A DNA stretch of 64,000 nt, taken from SIG480 sp045636865. GTDB taxonomy: Bacteria > Bacillota > Clostridia > Oscillospirales > JAAYXM01. Both the position numbers and the translations under genes were made by a program. The notes under the pieces were generated by a model. It was not told the origin of the DNA and made no database searches. It saw only the letters and a program-made list of their open reading frames with translations. Below are positions 49,103 to 58,569 of this stretch, piece after piece (within the stretch, counting starts at the first letter, position 1; every line of letters begins with the position of its first letter). The stretch covers positions 124,001-188,000 of the forward strand of contig JAZTYJ010000016.1 in assembly GCA_045636865.1 (NCBI GenBank). The letters run 5' to 3'.

Positions 49103-49723
49103 ATGAACAGTAAAGCATTGATTGACCTCTCCTACGGAGTTTATATTGTTACTGCAAAAGATGGCGAGAAAAACTGCGGATGCGTTGCAAACAGCGCAAT
49201 ACAGGTTACAAGTTCTCCCGCTACCGTTGCGGTTTCGATAAATCACGACAATTTCACAAACGGAGCCATAAAGAAAAGCGGACGCTTTGCACTCTCGATT
49301 CTCTCCGAGAAGTCAGATGCAAATCTCATCGGCACGTTCGGGTTTAAGTCAAGCCGCGACACCGATAAGTTTGAGAGTGTGAGATGCGAAAACAGAGATG
49401 GGCTCGCTGTTATTTCGGATGCAAAAAGCTATCTTCTCTGCCGCGTTATTGACACTCTTGAAACATCAACCCACACCGTTTTTCTCGGTGAGGTTTATGA
49501 TGCGGATGTTTTTTGCTCCGATACCCCGATGACGTATAAATACTACCACGAGGTCATAAAGGGCAAGGCTCCTAAAAACGCCCCCACTTATGTTGAAGAA
49601 GCAGAGACTGCGGCATCGTGGAAGTGTCAGATATGCGGATACGTTTCAGACCTTGAAACTCTCCCCGACGACTTCACCTGCCCCATCTGCGGAGTTTTGA
49701 AAAATCTTTTTGAAAAAGTATAA
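49103..49723 (+). CDS. hrb: Flavin reductase-rubredoxin fusion (high molecular weight rubredoxin)
   Basis: 206 residues. N-terminal flavin reductase-like FMN-binding domain (YGVYIVTAKDGEKNCGCVAN, SIAQ-type loop AIQVTSSPATVAVSINHDNF), then a C-terminal rubredoxin domain from about residue 170 (SWKCQICGYVSDLETLPDDF, TCPICGVLKNLF). It is expected to move electrons from NADH to the flavodiiron protein. Last gene of the rbr-rd-fprA-hrb operon, closed by a terminator. Confidence 0.93.
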   Translation: MNSKALIDLSYGVYIVTAKDGEKNCGCVANSAIQVTSSPATVAVSINHDNFTNGAIKKSGRFALSILSEKSDANLIGTFGFKSSRDTDKFESVRCENRDGLAVISDAKSYLLCRVIDTLETSTHTVFLGEVYDADVFCSDTPMTYKYYHEVIKGKAPKNAPTYVEEAETAASWKCQICGYVSDLETLPDDFTCPICGVLKNLFEKV

Positions 49724-49731
49724 GACACAGC

Positions 49732-49769
49732 AAAACTCCCCGAATGATAAGTCATTCGGGGAGTTTTTA
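49732..49769. terminator. Terminator between hrb and gmk
   Basis: AAAACTCCCCGAATGA pairs with TCATTCGGGGAGTTTT; it works on both strands and ends both converging units. Confidence 0.9.
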
Positions 49770-49770
49770 T

Positions 49771-50334
49771 TTATTTTGTAAGTGAGAGCCCGCGGCTTTT
49801 TGTTTCCTTTTCGAAAATCTCGCGGAGAGCAGATAACGTTTCCTGCATATCATCGTTTATGAGCACATAGTCATAATGCTTTGACATCTCCTCTTCATAC
49901 TCATATCTCTTAAGGCGAAGGTCTATATCCTTCTCGCCTCGGCCTATGAGTCGCTCACGGAGCTGTTCCTTGCTCTTCGGTTTTAAGTAAACCGCAACAA
50001 CGTCGGGAAGCAGCTTTTTCAAGTTGAGCGTACCTTCGACGTCTATGTCCTTTATGAGAATCTTGCCCTCTGCAGTCTTCTCTTCCAGAATCTTTCTGCT
50101 TGAGCCATACATATTTCCGTGAATCGGGCAGGTTTCGAGCATCTCTCCGCGCTCGACCATCGCATCAAACTCCTCGCGTGAGACGAAAAAATACGGCTTT
50201 CCCTGCTCCTCGCCCGGACGCATCGCGCGCGTTGAAACGGTTGTCATAAGAGTCAAATTGTTATACTCCGACAAAAGTTCGTTTATAATCGTATTTTTTC
50301 CTACTCCTGCGCTGCCTGACATTATGATAAGCAT
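49771..50334 (-). CDS. gmk: Guanylate kinase
   Basis: 187 residues from the ATG at 50334 (TGGGGTGTAC upstream). P-loop IIMSGSAGVGKNTIINELL, GMP-binding TTVSTRAMRPGEEQGKPYFF and VSREEFDAMVERGEMLE, then IDVEGTLNLKKLLPDVVAVY and the lid RERLIGRGEKDIDLRLK. It converts GMP to GDP. The P-loop reads SAGVGKN rather than the common PSGVGKS, a mild variant. Confidence 0.9.
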   Translation of the reverse strand: MLIIMSGSAGVGKNTIINELLSEYNNLTLMTTVSTRAMRPGEEQGKPYFFVSREEFDAMVERGEMLETCPIHGNMYGSSRKILEEKTAEGKILIKDIDVEGTLNLKKLLPDVVAVYLKPKSKEQLRERLIGRGEKDIDLRLKRYEYEEEMSKHYDYVLINDDMQETLSALREIFEKETKSRGLSLTK

Positions 50335-50375
50335 ATGTACACCCCAAAACAATCATTTATTTTTTCTTATTGTTA

Positions 50376-50404
50376 ATAATACATTATTTTTCTCGTCAAA
50401 TCAA
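50376..50404 (-). promoter_or_regulatory. Promoter of gmk
   Basis: On the minus strand TTGATT (50399-50404), 17-base spacer, TATTAT (50376-50381). It is back-to-back with the proS promoter. Confidence 0.6.
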
Positions 50405-50413
50405 GCAAAACCG

Positions 50414-50502
50414 TTGATTTTTTTACATTGAAATGTTATAATTACAGATATTATTAGGCTGGATTATTATGTCTGCAATTTTCAATCGCAAATCCGGCCT
50501 GC
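50414..50502 (+). promoter_or_regulatory. proS promoter and leader hairpin
   Basis: TTGATT (50414-50419), 17-base spacer, TATAAT (50437-50442). The leader then holds a long-range hairpin, GGCTGGATT pairing with AATCCGGCC (about 50458-50502). It has neither a T-box sequence nor a U-run, so a control role is only possible. Confidence 0.6.
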
Positions 50503-50545
50503 AGATAACATACGAAACACTTTTATCAAAGGGGAATAAAATATT

Positions 50546-51982
50546 ATGGCTAACGACAAGAAAGTTGAACAGATAACCGATATGGAGGTTGACTTTGCGC
50601 AATGGTTTACCGACGTTTGCACAAAGGCTCAGCTTATCGACTATTCGTCAATAAAGGGCGTTTTTATCTACCGTCCTTACGGCTATGCTATCTGGGAAAA
50701 CATCCAGCGCATTATGGATGCGGAGTTCAAGAAGCAGGGCGTTGAAAACGTTTATATGCCGCTTCTCATCCCTGAATCACTCCTCCAGAAGGAAAAGGAC
50801 CACGTTGAGGGCTTTGCTCCGGAGTGTGCGTGGGTTACAACAGGCGGAAGCGAGCCGCTTGAGGAGAGATACGCTATCCGTCCGACATCCGAAACTCTCT
50901 TCTGCGAGCATTTTGCAAACGTTCTGCAGTCTCACCGCGACCTTCCGATGAAGTATAACCAGTGGTGCAGCGTTCTCCGTTGGGAGAAGACCTCACGTCC
51001 CTTCCTCCGCCACAGAGAATTCCTCTGGCAGGAAGGCCACACCATCCACGCAACAGCAGAAGAGGCAAAGGCTTTTACGGAAACTATGCTTAACGTTTAT
51101 GCTGATTTCTGCGAAAACGTTCTCGCTATGCCCGTTACACGCGGCAAGAAGACAGATAAAGAAAAATTCAAGGGTGCCGAGGCAACGTACACCATCGAGT
51201 GTATGATGCACGACAGGAAGGCTCTTCAGGCAGGCACTTCCCACTACTTCGGCGACGGCTTTGCACGTCAGTTTGAAATTCAGTTTGCCGACAAGAACAA
51301 CACCCTCACAAATCCGCACCAGACCTCGTGGGGCGTATCAACGCGTCTCATCGGCGGCATCATTATGACTCACGGCGACAACAACGGTCTCGTTCTTCCG
51401 CCGAAAATCGCGCCAATCCAAGCGGTTATCATTCCGATTGCAGCTCACAAGGGTGGCGTGCTTGAGGCAGCAGATGCACTTCTTGAAAAGCTCGCTGATG
51501 CGGGCATCCGTGTAAAGTGCGACACATCCGACAACTCTGCCGGATGGAAGTTTGCAGAATATGAAATGAAGGGTGTTCCCGTCCGCATCGAGCTCGGTCC
51601 GCGCGATATCGAGGCAGGTCAGTGCGTTCTCGTTTCACGTGTTACACGCGAGAAGAAGATCGTTTCACTTGACAACATCGTTTCTGAAGTAAATGCCGTT
51701 ATGGAAGAGATTCATAATGCTCTCTTTGAGCGCGCTCTCAAAAACCGCGAAGAGCACACCTACACCGCAACAACCTTTGAAGAAATGAAGGAAATTGCCG
51801 ATACAAAGACAGGCTTTGTAAAGACTATGTGGTGCGGCGAGCTTGATTGTGAGCTCAAGGTTAAAGAGGAGCTTGGAATGACCTCACGTTGTATGCCGTA
51901 TGCACAGGAGCAGATTTCAGATGTCTGCCCGATTTGCGGAAAGCCTGCAAAGCATATGATTTACTGGGGTGTTGCATATTAG
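50546..51982 (+). CDS. proS: Prolyl-tRNA synthetase, short archaeal/eukaryotic type
   Basis: 478 residues with class II motifs: RPYGYAIWENIQRIMDAEFK (motif 1), YAIRPTSETLFCEHFANVLQ and MKYNQWCSVLRWEKTSRPFL then RHREFLWQEGHTIHA (motif 2), and GGIIMTHGDNNGLVLPPKI (motif 3). It lacks the editing insertion of the long bacterial type. The C-terminus has CPICGKPAKH. AAAGGGGAATAAAAT upstream. Confidence 0.95.
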   Translation: MANDKKVEQITDMEVDFAQWFTDVCTKAQLIDYSSIKGVFIYRPYGYAIWENIQRIMDAEFKKQGVENVYMPLLIPESLLQKEKDHVEGFAPECAWVTTGGSEPLEERYAIRPTSETLFCEHFANVLQSHRDLPMKYNQWCSVLRWEKTSRPFLRHREFLWQEGHTIHATAEEAKAFTETMLNVYADFCENVLAMPVTRGKKTDKEKFKGAEATYTIECMMHDRKALQAGTSHYFGDGFARQFEIQFADKNNTLTNPHQTSWGVSTRLIGGIIMTHGDNNGLVLPPKIAPIQAVIIPIAAHKGGVLEAADALLEKLADAGIRVKCDTSDNSAGWKFAEYEMKGVPVRIELGPRDIEAGQCVLVSRVTREKKIVSLDNIVSEVNAVMEEIHNALFERALKNREEHTYTATTFEEMKEIADTKTGFVKTMWCGELDCELKVKEELGMTSRCMPYAQEQISDVCPICGKPAKHMIYWGVAY

Positions 51983-52138
51983 TTCTTCTCAAAAGGAGCA
52001 GGCTCCTTTCGAGGTTTGCACCCTACGCGCACTTTGCACACTTGCAGGGTGAGAAGTGATTTTTTCAAGGCGCATGTCCCCGAAAAAATCTTATTGGAAT
52101 TTTTCGCACCTTTCGGTGCGGGATCTAAGAGGTGTTTT
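51983..52138 (+). promoter_or_regulatory. proS-argS spacer with hairpins
   Basis: 156 bases carrying AAGGAGCAGGCTCCTT, a CACCCT/AGGGTG pairing (about 52018-52054) and CGCACC-TTTC-GGTGCG (52105-52120). These hairpins may tune expression of argS. No U-run follows any of them and no T-box core is complete. Confidence 0.4.
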
Positions 52139-53905
52139 ATGTCTACATTAAAAAACAGGCTTACGGAAATTGTTACGAAGGCTTTTTCAGATGCCGGATA
52201 CGATGAGTCTCTCGGTGTCGTTACCTTTTCAGACCGTCCGGACCTTGCACAGTTTCAATGCAACGGTGCGCTGACGGGAGCTAAAATCCACAAAAAAAGT
52301 CCGATGATGATTGCAAACGACGTTGTTGTAAAGCTTTCGGATAACGCAATCTTCAAGAGCGTTACCGTTGCGCCTCCCGGATTTATAAACATCATTCTTT
52401 CTGATGAGTTTATCGCATCGGAAAGCTCCGCTATGGTAAAGAGCGAAAGGCTCTCACTTCCTCTTATGAACGAGCGCACGATTGTTGTCGACTACGGCGG
52501 CCCGAACGTTGCAAAGCCGCTTCACGTCGGACACCTCCGCGCCGCCATCATCGGTGAAACCCTAAAGCGTCTTGCACGCTTTCTCGGTCATAAGGTCATC
52601 GGCGATGTTCATCTCGGCGACTGGGGGCTTCAGATGGGCCTCATTATTGCCGAGCTTGAGAGAGTTTCACCCTCTCTTCCGTATTTTGACGAAAGCATTA
52701 CCGACGGATATCCCGAAGAATCTCCCGTCACGATAGACGACCTTTCAAAGCTCTATCCCGAGGCAAGTGTCCGTTCAAAGTCCGACGAGGACTTCCGCGC
52801 ACGCGCTATGCGCGCAACCTTCGACCTTCAGAACGGTCGTCCCGGTTACGTTGCACTCTGGAAGAAGTTTCTTGAGGTTTCCGTTTCTGACCTTAAAAAG
52901 AGCTACGCCGTTTTAGGTGTTGACTTTGATATGTGGCTCGGTGAGAGCGATGCCGATCCGTATGTTCCGGGGCTTTTGAAAACTCTCGATGAGAAAAAGC
53001 TTACATACCTCTCCGACGGTGCTCTCATTGCAGACGTTGCAGAAGAAACCGACGACGAGCCTATGCCGCCGATCATCATTTCAAAGTCTGACGGTTCAGC
53101 TCTCTATGCGACAACTGACCTTGCAACAATCGTTCAGCGAATGACTGACTTTAATCCGAATGAAATCTGGTACGTTGTTGACAGCCGTCAGTCGATGCAC
53201 TTTAAACAGGTCTTCCGCCTTGCAAAGAAGGCTCAGATAGTAAACGAGGACACCGCGCTTTATCACGTAGGTTTCGGCACAATGAACGGAAGCGACGGAA
53301 AGCCGTATAAGACGCGCGAAGGCGGCGTTATGAGTCTTTCTGTTCTCATAAAGAGCGCAACCGATGCATCGCGCGAGCGAATTGATGCATCCGAAGCTGC
53401 AAAGGTTCTCTCTGAAGACGAGAAGGCTGCAAACGCAGAAAAAATCGGTATTGCGGCTATCAAGTTCGGCGACCTCATCAACCATCGCTCACGCGACTAT
53501 ATATTTGACCTTAACCGTTTCCTCTCAACCGAGGGAAAGACGGGGCCGTATCTCCAGTATACCGTTGTCAGAATCTCCTCTCTCCTTGCAAAGGCAAAAG
53601 AGCAGGGCGCACTCTGCGGAGAAATTCTTCCGCCGAAATCTGACACGGAGCGCGAGCTTTTAATAAAGCTCTTCTCTGTCGGAGATGTTCTTCTCCGCGC
53701 TTTTGAAGAAAAAGCTCCGAACGCAATCTGCGAGGTTATGTTTGATATCGCAGGACTCTTCAACAGATTCTACTTTGAAAACAAGATTCTCTCAAACGAA
53801 AACGAGGCAGAGCGCGCATCGTGGCTCTCAATCATTGAGCTTGTACGCCGTATGCTTCTTATTCTTCTTGACATCTTCTCTACAGACGTTCCGAATATGA
53901 TGTAG
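52139..53905 (+). CDS. argS: Arginyl-tRNA synthetase
   Basis: 588 residues from the ATG at 52139 (AAGAGGTG upstream); the longer in-frame reading covers the hairpin leader and is rejected. N-terminal Add1-type domain, class I signature GGPNVAKPLHVGHLRAAIIG (HVGH), GDVHLGDWGLQMGLIIAELE, GSDGKPYKTREGGVMSL in the KMSKS region, and anticodon-binding C-terminus (GKTGPYLQYTVVRISSLLAK, NRFYFENKIL). Confidence 0.95.
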   Translation: MSTLKNRLTEIVTKAFSDAGYDESLGVVTFSDRPDLAQFQCNGALTGAKIHKKSPMMIANDVVVKLSDNAIFKSVTVAPPGFINIILSDEFIASESSAMVKSERLSLPLMNERTIVVDYGGPNVAKPLHVGHLRAAIIGETLKRLARFLGHKVIGDVHLGDWGLQMGLIIAELERVSPSLPYFDESITDGYPEESPVTIDDLSKLYPEASVRSKSDEDFRARAMRATFDLQNGRPGYVALWKKFLEVSVSDLKKSYAVLGVDFDMWLGESDADPYVPGLLKTLDEKKLTYLSDGALIADVAEETDDEPMPPIIISKSDGSALYATTDLATIVQRMTDFNPNEIWYVVDSRQSMHFKQVFRLAKKAQIVNEDTALYHVGFGTMNGSDGKPYKTREGGVMSLSVLIKSATDASRERIDASEAAKVLSEDEKAANAEKIGIAAIKFGDLINHRSRDYIFDLNRFLSTEGKTGPYLQYTVVRISSLLAKAKEQGALCGEILPPKSDTERELLIKLFSVGDVLLRAFEEKAPNAICEVMFDIAGLFNRFYFENKILSNENEAERASWLSIIELVRRMLLILLDIFSTDVPNMM

Positions 53906-53925
53906 TTTTTATGGGGTGAACTTCA

Positions 53926-55281
53926 ATGGATGCTTCCATTAAAAAAGAGCCTATGTTTTCGCGGCAGGCTCTCATTAGCCTCACAATTCCGATAATTCTT
54001 GAAGCGGTGCTTTCGATTATGGCAGGCACCGTTGATACTGTTATGGTATCCGGGCTCGGTGAGGCGTCAGTCAGCGCAGTTTCGCTTGTCGATTCCATCG
54101 CTATAATCCTTGTCTACTTTTTTGCCGCAATGACATACGGCGGAGTCGTCGTTACGGCACAGTATATCGGGCGCGGCGACACGGAGAATGCAAACAAAAG
54201 CGGTCGACAGCTTTTCTATCTCTCCGTTTTCGTTTCGATAATCCTCTCTTTCGGTATTATGCCGTTTATGTCAGCGGTTATAGACTTTATCTATCCCGGA
54301 CTTGAACCGATAGTTTTTGAATATGCAAAAACTTATCTTTTCTGGATTTTGCTCGGACTTCCCTTCTTTGCGATGGGTAATGCCGCGTGCTCGCTTCTTC
54401 GCGCACAGGCGATAAGCAAACCGGTAATGTATCTCACCGTGGGCATAAACATTGTCAACATAATCGGCAACGCAATACTTATCTACTGGCTCGATATGGG
54501 TATCATGGGTGCCGCTATTTCGACATCTTTTTCAAGAGTTGTTTACGGTGTCGGCGGCATGATTATGATTCACAACAGAAGCCTCAAGGTTCATTTTTCA
54601 AAAATTTTGAAAATCCGTCTTGATTTTTCCATGCTCAAAAACATATTTATAATCGGTGGCGCAAACGGTCTTGAAAATTCGCTTTTCTTCTCGGGAAAAT
54701 TGATTCTTTCAAGCTTTGTTTCGTCACTCGGAACGGTTTATATCGCGGCGCACGCCGTTTCAAATCAGCTCTGCAATGTGGGTTGGACGACAATCGGCGC
54801 ATTCTCATCCACGCTTCTGACCGTTGTCGGACAATGTATGGGCGCAGGAGAGAAGGAACAAGCGCGAGGATATCTCGTCAAAATCGAAAAGGTGGCGACA
54901 ATATTCGTTCTCGTTATCTTCGGGCTCATTTTCCTTTTAAGGAATCAACTTGTGCTCCTCTTCGGCTTTGACGAAAGCGCACTTGAACTCTCGGCATACT
55001 ATACGGGCGTCGGCGCGCTTGTTACGATTTTTTCGTGCTACTCGTGGTCGTTTGCTCCGCTTTCGGCATTTCGCGCGGCAGGCGACACTGTCTATGCGCT
55101 CACGGTCTCGATTTCCTCCATGTTTATCTTCCGCGTAGCGCTCGCCCTTGTTCTCGGAATTTACTTCCATATGGGACTTATGGCGATATGGATAGGAAAT
55201 TTTGCCGACTGGGGATTCCGCTCTGTTGTGAACTTCATCCACTTCAAGCGCGGAAAGTGGCTTTTGAAAAAAGTTATTTAA
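53926..55281 (+). CDS. MATE-family efflux transporter
   Basis: 451 residues, 12 spans. LTIPIILEAVLSIMAGTVDT then VMVSGLGEASVSAVSLVDSI and the second-half repeat INIVNIIGNAILIYWLDMGI match MATE. It exports cationic drugs or metabolites using Na+ or H+. Starts 20 bases after argS but the pair has no functional link. A second MATE gene lies at 58690. Confidence 0.92.
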   Translation: MDASIKKEPMFSRQALISLTIPIILEAVLSIMAGTVDTVMVSGLGEASVSAVSLVDSIAIILVYFFAAMTYGGVVVTAQYIGRGDTENANKSGRQLFYLSVFVSIILSFGIMPFMSAVIDFIYPGLEPIVFEYAKTYLFWILLGLPFFAMGNAACSLLRAQAISKPVMYLTVGINIVNIIGNAILIYWLDMGIMGAAISTSFSRVVYGVGGMIMIHNRSLKVHFSKILKIRLDFSMLKNIFIIGGANGLENSLFFSGKLILSSFVSSLGTVYIAAHAVSNQLCNVGWTTIGAFSSTLLTVVGQCMGAGEKEQARGYLVKIEKVATIFVLVIFGLIFLLRNQLVLLFGFDESALELSAYYTGVGALVTIFSCYSWSFAPLSAFRAAGDTVYALTVSISSMFIFRVALALVLGIYFHMGLMAIWIGNFADWGFRSVVNFIHFKRGKWLLKKVI

Positions 55282-55302
55282 AAATTTTTGGTTTTCATTT
55301 TT

Positions 55303-55337
55303 TGCGATGTCCGAAATCTCGGGCATCGCATTTTTTT
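55303..55337 (+). terminator. Terminator after the MATE gene
   Basis: TGCGATGTCCGA pairs with TCGGGCATCGCA, then TTTTTTT. Confidence 0.9.
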
Positions 55338-55421
55338 ACAAGGAAACCTCCGCACAAATTTCCGTTTTGCCCAAAATATCCGCCTTTAATATGCACATAT
55401 TAAAACGGAAAGGAGGCGCAA

Positions 55422-56420
55422 ATGTTTAAAACAAAATTTTTCAAAAAATCAAAAATTCTTTTTGCCGCAATTGCAATTTTGCTCACTCTTGCAGTTTCGG
55501 CAAGCGCGGTGGATGCCCTCATTCCGCTCGGACGCACAACGGGCATAAACCTCTCATCCGACGGTGCGATGGTCATATCACATTCGGAAAATATAAATCC
55601 GAATCCCGCAAAGTCGGCAGGTATCGCGCCGGGTGACGTTATTCTCCGTGTTGGTGAACGGAAAATTTTTTCAAACAGCGATCTTGTCGATGAGGTTTTA
55701 AAAAGTGGTGGAAATCCCCTTGTATTTGAGTATTCCCGAAACGGAAAAACTCATACTGCAACCGTTATTCCGACAAAGACAGACGATGGCTATGCTGTCG
55801 GAATAAGAGTCCGCGACTCGATAGCAGGTATCGGAACGCTGACGTATCTGAACCCCGAAGATAACTCATACGGCGCACTCGGACACGGAATTTCGGAAAC
55901 CGAGACGAACATTGTTATCCCCGTGCGGCAGGGCTATCTTATGCCGTCATCTGTAAGCGGAGTTAAGAAAGGTCGGGCAGGTGAGCCGGGCGAGCTTCAG
56001 GGCACGTTTCATCTCGATTCTCCTATTGCAACGATTGAGAAAAACTCCGTCTGCGGTATTTTCGGAAAAATCACCGATATCTCATATTTTGAAAACGCAA
56101 ACGCAATCCCGCTTGCAAAACGGGCTGAAATCAAACGCGGTCCTGCAAAGATTCTCTCAAACATCGAAGGTGAAGAAGTCTGCGAGTATGACATTGAGAT
56201 AATCGGAATTTATTTTGACGGAGAGAAAACAAAAAATATGTTAATCCGCGCAACCGACCCGAGACTTTTAGAAAAAACGGGCGGCATCGTCTGCGGAATG
56301 TCAGGTTCACCGATTATCCAAAATGGAAAACTTGTGGGCGCTGTTACCCATGTCCTCGTCAACGACCCGACAAAGGGATACGGCATCTTTATTGAAAATA
56401 TGTTAGCCGCGGCAGGATAG
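55422..56420 (+). CDS. spoIVB: SpoIVB-type serine protease (S55) with PDZ domain
   Basis: 332 residues. One N-terminal span (ILFAAIAILLTLAVSASA), a PDZ domain (SAGIAPGDVILRVGERKIFS), and the S55 domain with catalytic His in NSYGALGHGI, Asp region GTFHLDSPIATIEKN and catalytic Ser in CGMSGSPIIQNGKLVGAVTH. In Bacillus SpoIVB signals forespore to mother cell by cleaving SpoIVFA and so releasing sigma-K. It ends KGYGIFIENMLAAAG, a tail that recurs at 58570-58641. Confidence 0.9.
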   Translation: MFKTKFFKKSKILFAAIAILLTLAVSASAVDALIPLGRTTGINLSSDGAMVISHSENINPNPAKSAGIAPGDVILRVGERKIFSNSDLVDEVLKSGGNPLVFEYSRNGKTHTATVIPTKTDDGYAVGIRVRDSIAGIGTLTYLNPEDNSYGALGHGISETETNIVIPVRQGYLMPSSVSGVKKGRAGEPGELQGTFHLDSPIATIEKNSVCGIFGKITDISYFENANAIPLAKRAEIKRGPAKILSNIEGEEVCEYDIEIIGIYFDGEKTKNMLIRATDPRLLEKTGGIVCGMSGSPIIQNGKLVGAVTHVLVNDPTKGYGIFIENMLAAAG

Positions 56421-56422
56421 CG

Positions 56423-56457
56423 AAAAAGGCAGAGGCAATTTGCCTCTGCCTTTTTTT
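56423..56457 (+). terminator. Terminator of spoIVB
   Basis: AAAGGCAGAGGCAA pairs with TTGCCTCTGCCTTT then TTTT. Confidence 0.9.
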
Positions 56458-56545
56458 ATGGAAATCTCAAGTGTTTTTCGATTTGATTTGTTATTCTTTT
56501 TATGGTATGCTTTATAAATAAGCAATATAAAAGGAAGTGTTTTTT

Positions 56546-58561
56546 ATGTGCGCAATTTTTAAACGTGGAATATCAGTTATTGTTTTGTCGTTACTATTGA
56601 TGTGTTCGGCATTGGCCACAGGTGGTCTTGATAACTTTACTGACAAAAAAACTATGGATAATACAACGTTTTCGGACGTATCGACGGACCATTGGTTCTA
56701 CGACGGTGTGCGCTCGGCATATAATATGGGCATTATGGAGGGAGTTGGCAACAAAAAATTCAATCCCGGCCAGAGTGTTCCGTGGAGCCAGGCAGTAACT
56801 ATTGCTGCAAGAGTCCGTTCAACTTATTTGGGTGAGAATATACCTGAAGCAACAGGACCTTGGTATCAGAAGTATGTGAATTACGCCTTGAATGCAAAAA
56901 TTCTTCCTTCGAACCATCCCGAAGGTGATGCGTGGAACACAAAGGCAATCGACCGCCAATCCATCGCTTATCTCTTTCAGGCTGTAGTCGGCAAGGAAGA
57001 CTGCCCTTCTATCAGCGACCTTGATATCCCGGACCTCGGTTCTGCAGATTCGGACAAGCAGGAGGCTGTGAAGACTCTCTATGCTGCCGGTATCTTCACA
57101 GGCAAGGGTAATGGATTTGACCCAACCGGTCTTGCCACTCGTGCAGAACTCTCCACAATCCTTACTCGTCTGTTGCGCCCGGCTTACCGTATGCCTCACG
57201 ACAAACGCGTTAACTACGACATGGAGGGGCAGTGGAGTAATTTCACCTTTGACAGCAGCTTATGCTATGATGACAAGGCGTTTTATCTTATTTTCAGAGA
57301 ATCGGGTCTCAGTGGCATTAAAGGAGCTAATCACATCCTCAGAAAAGACAAAAAAACCGGTGAGGTTTCCACGCTCCACTCTTCCACTGCAGGTAAAAGC
57401 AAATTGCAATCTCTTCTTATTTCCGATGGTTATCTGTACTTTACAGAAACAGAAATTAATGATAATACCCAATTAAAAAAGCTTAATCTCTCAACAGGCA
57501 AGATAGATTCACTTTATAAAAACATTTTAAAAAACGGATTATCAAGCACTTTTATAGATACTTTCTACATTTATGACGGCCGGATATTCATCGTCACTTC
57601 CCACGGAATTGACTACACTCTGAATGAATTATCCAAGGGAAATCTTCGTCCATTGATGACTTTCTACAGAAGCTGTTCCAGCCTTTATGGTTTTAATGGA
57701 AAACTGTATATCGGCACAGAGCATGGAACAACTTTACTTTCTTACGATCTTTCTACCGGCAAGGATGAACTCTGTCTCGATGGTGTAACAACGTTCACGC
57801 TTGATAACGGAAGGGTCTATTTCTTAAGAAATTACAGCAATCCTATCTGGATGGCATCACTTGACAACCTTGATCGCCCGGTAAAATATGGCTCGTTACC
57901 GGAAAACGCTTTTGAATATTATATAAATTTAGCTCATAACGGTAAGGATCTTTACTATGACTCTTCATCAATTTCATCGATCTACAAAATCATCCCGGGA
58001 CAGATAGCAAAAAAAGTCCACACAAACTCTACTTCATATGTAGAATACCCCATTTTGTGGGGCGATTGTATTCTGGAGGGACATCCCGGACTTTCTGTAG
58101 ACAACTATACCGGTGAATTTGTTATAGCAACAAGCGTTGGCACTCCCAACGAACAAAAAACCAACGTCGATGAATGGTTGGGGCGTTCGTCTTTAATGTC
58201 TCGCACAGCCTTTCCGCAAAACGGAAAAATTTGCACCTACGATGACACTTATTTAAACGACGATGATGGCATAGCTGTACGTCAGGCGTATTACAGTGGA
58301 AACAAGCTTATTATTGATATTGACTACAGAAGCACACAAGACGGAAAAGACGAGCGCTTGCGTAAATTGGAAATAAACGCGCGTGTTGGCGATGTGTCAC
58401 TCACAAAGAAGGTTGAACTCTTTGGCGATGAATGTGCGAAGTTTGGAGAAAACCTTCAACTGACACTTGTGATTCAGGGTGACGAGCTCCTCGTTTCCGA
58501 TGCTGATCTCACCGATATGAAATGTGATATCACTTATTCATATAACATTGTCGAAAAATAA
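56546..58561 (+). CDS. SLH-domain surface protein with beta-propeller-like C-terminus
   Basis: 671 residues from the ATG at 56546 (AAAGGAAGTG upstream). Signal peptide (VIVLSLLLMCSALATGG); three SLH repeats (FSDVSTDHWFYDGVRSAYNM; WYQKYVNYALNAKILPSNHP; GIFTGKGNGFDPTGLATRAE). From residue about 230 repeated beta units follow (LLISDGYLYFTETEINDNTQ, YGFNGKLYIGTEHGTTLL), like DUF5050-type propellers. SLH domains bind cell-wall polymers. It is AT-richer than neighbours and sits between spoIVB and a spoIVB tail fragment. Confidence 0.85.
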   Translation: MCAIFKRGISVIVLSLLLMCSALATGGLDNFTDKKTMDNTTFSDVSTDHWFYDGVRSAYNMGIMEGVGNKKFNPGQSVPWSQAVTIAARVRSTYLGENIPEATGPWYQKYVNYALNAKILPSNHPEGDAWNTKAIDRQSIAYLFQAVVGKEDCPSISDLDIPDLGSADSDKQEAVKTLYAAGIFTGKGNGFDPTGLATRAELSTILTRLLRPAYRMPHDKRVNYDMEGQWSNFTFDSSLCYDDKAFYLIFRESGLSGIKGANHILRKDKKTGEVSTLHSSTAGKSKLQSLLISDGYLYFTETEINDNTQLKKLNLSTGKIDSLYKNILKNGLSSTFIDTFYIYDGRIFIVTSHGIDYTLNELSKGNLRPLMTFYRSCSSLYGFNGKLYIGTEHGTTLLSYDLSTGKDELCLDGVTTFTLDNGRVYFLRNYSNPIWMASLDNLDRPVKYGSLPENAFEYYINLAHNGKDLYYDSSSISSIYKIIPGQIAKKVHTNSTSYVEYPILWGDCILEGHPGLSVDNYTGEFVIATSVGTPNEQKTNVDEWLGRSSLMSRTAFPQNGKICTYDDTYLNDDDGIAVRQAYYSGNKLIIDIDYRSTQDGKDERLRKLEINARVGDVSLTKKVELFGDECAKFGENLQLTLVIQGDELLVSDADLTDMKCDITYSYNIVEK

Positions 58562-58569
58562 ATATAGCC

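Noticed and set aside
52018..52060. T-box riboswitch upstream of argS
   Set aside because: An AGGGTG match is present, but the rest of the T-box sequence, specifier loop and terminator are missing.
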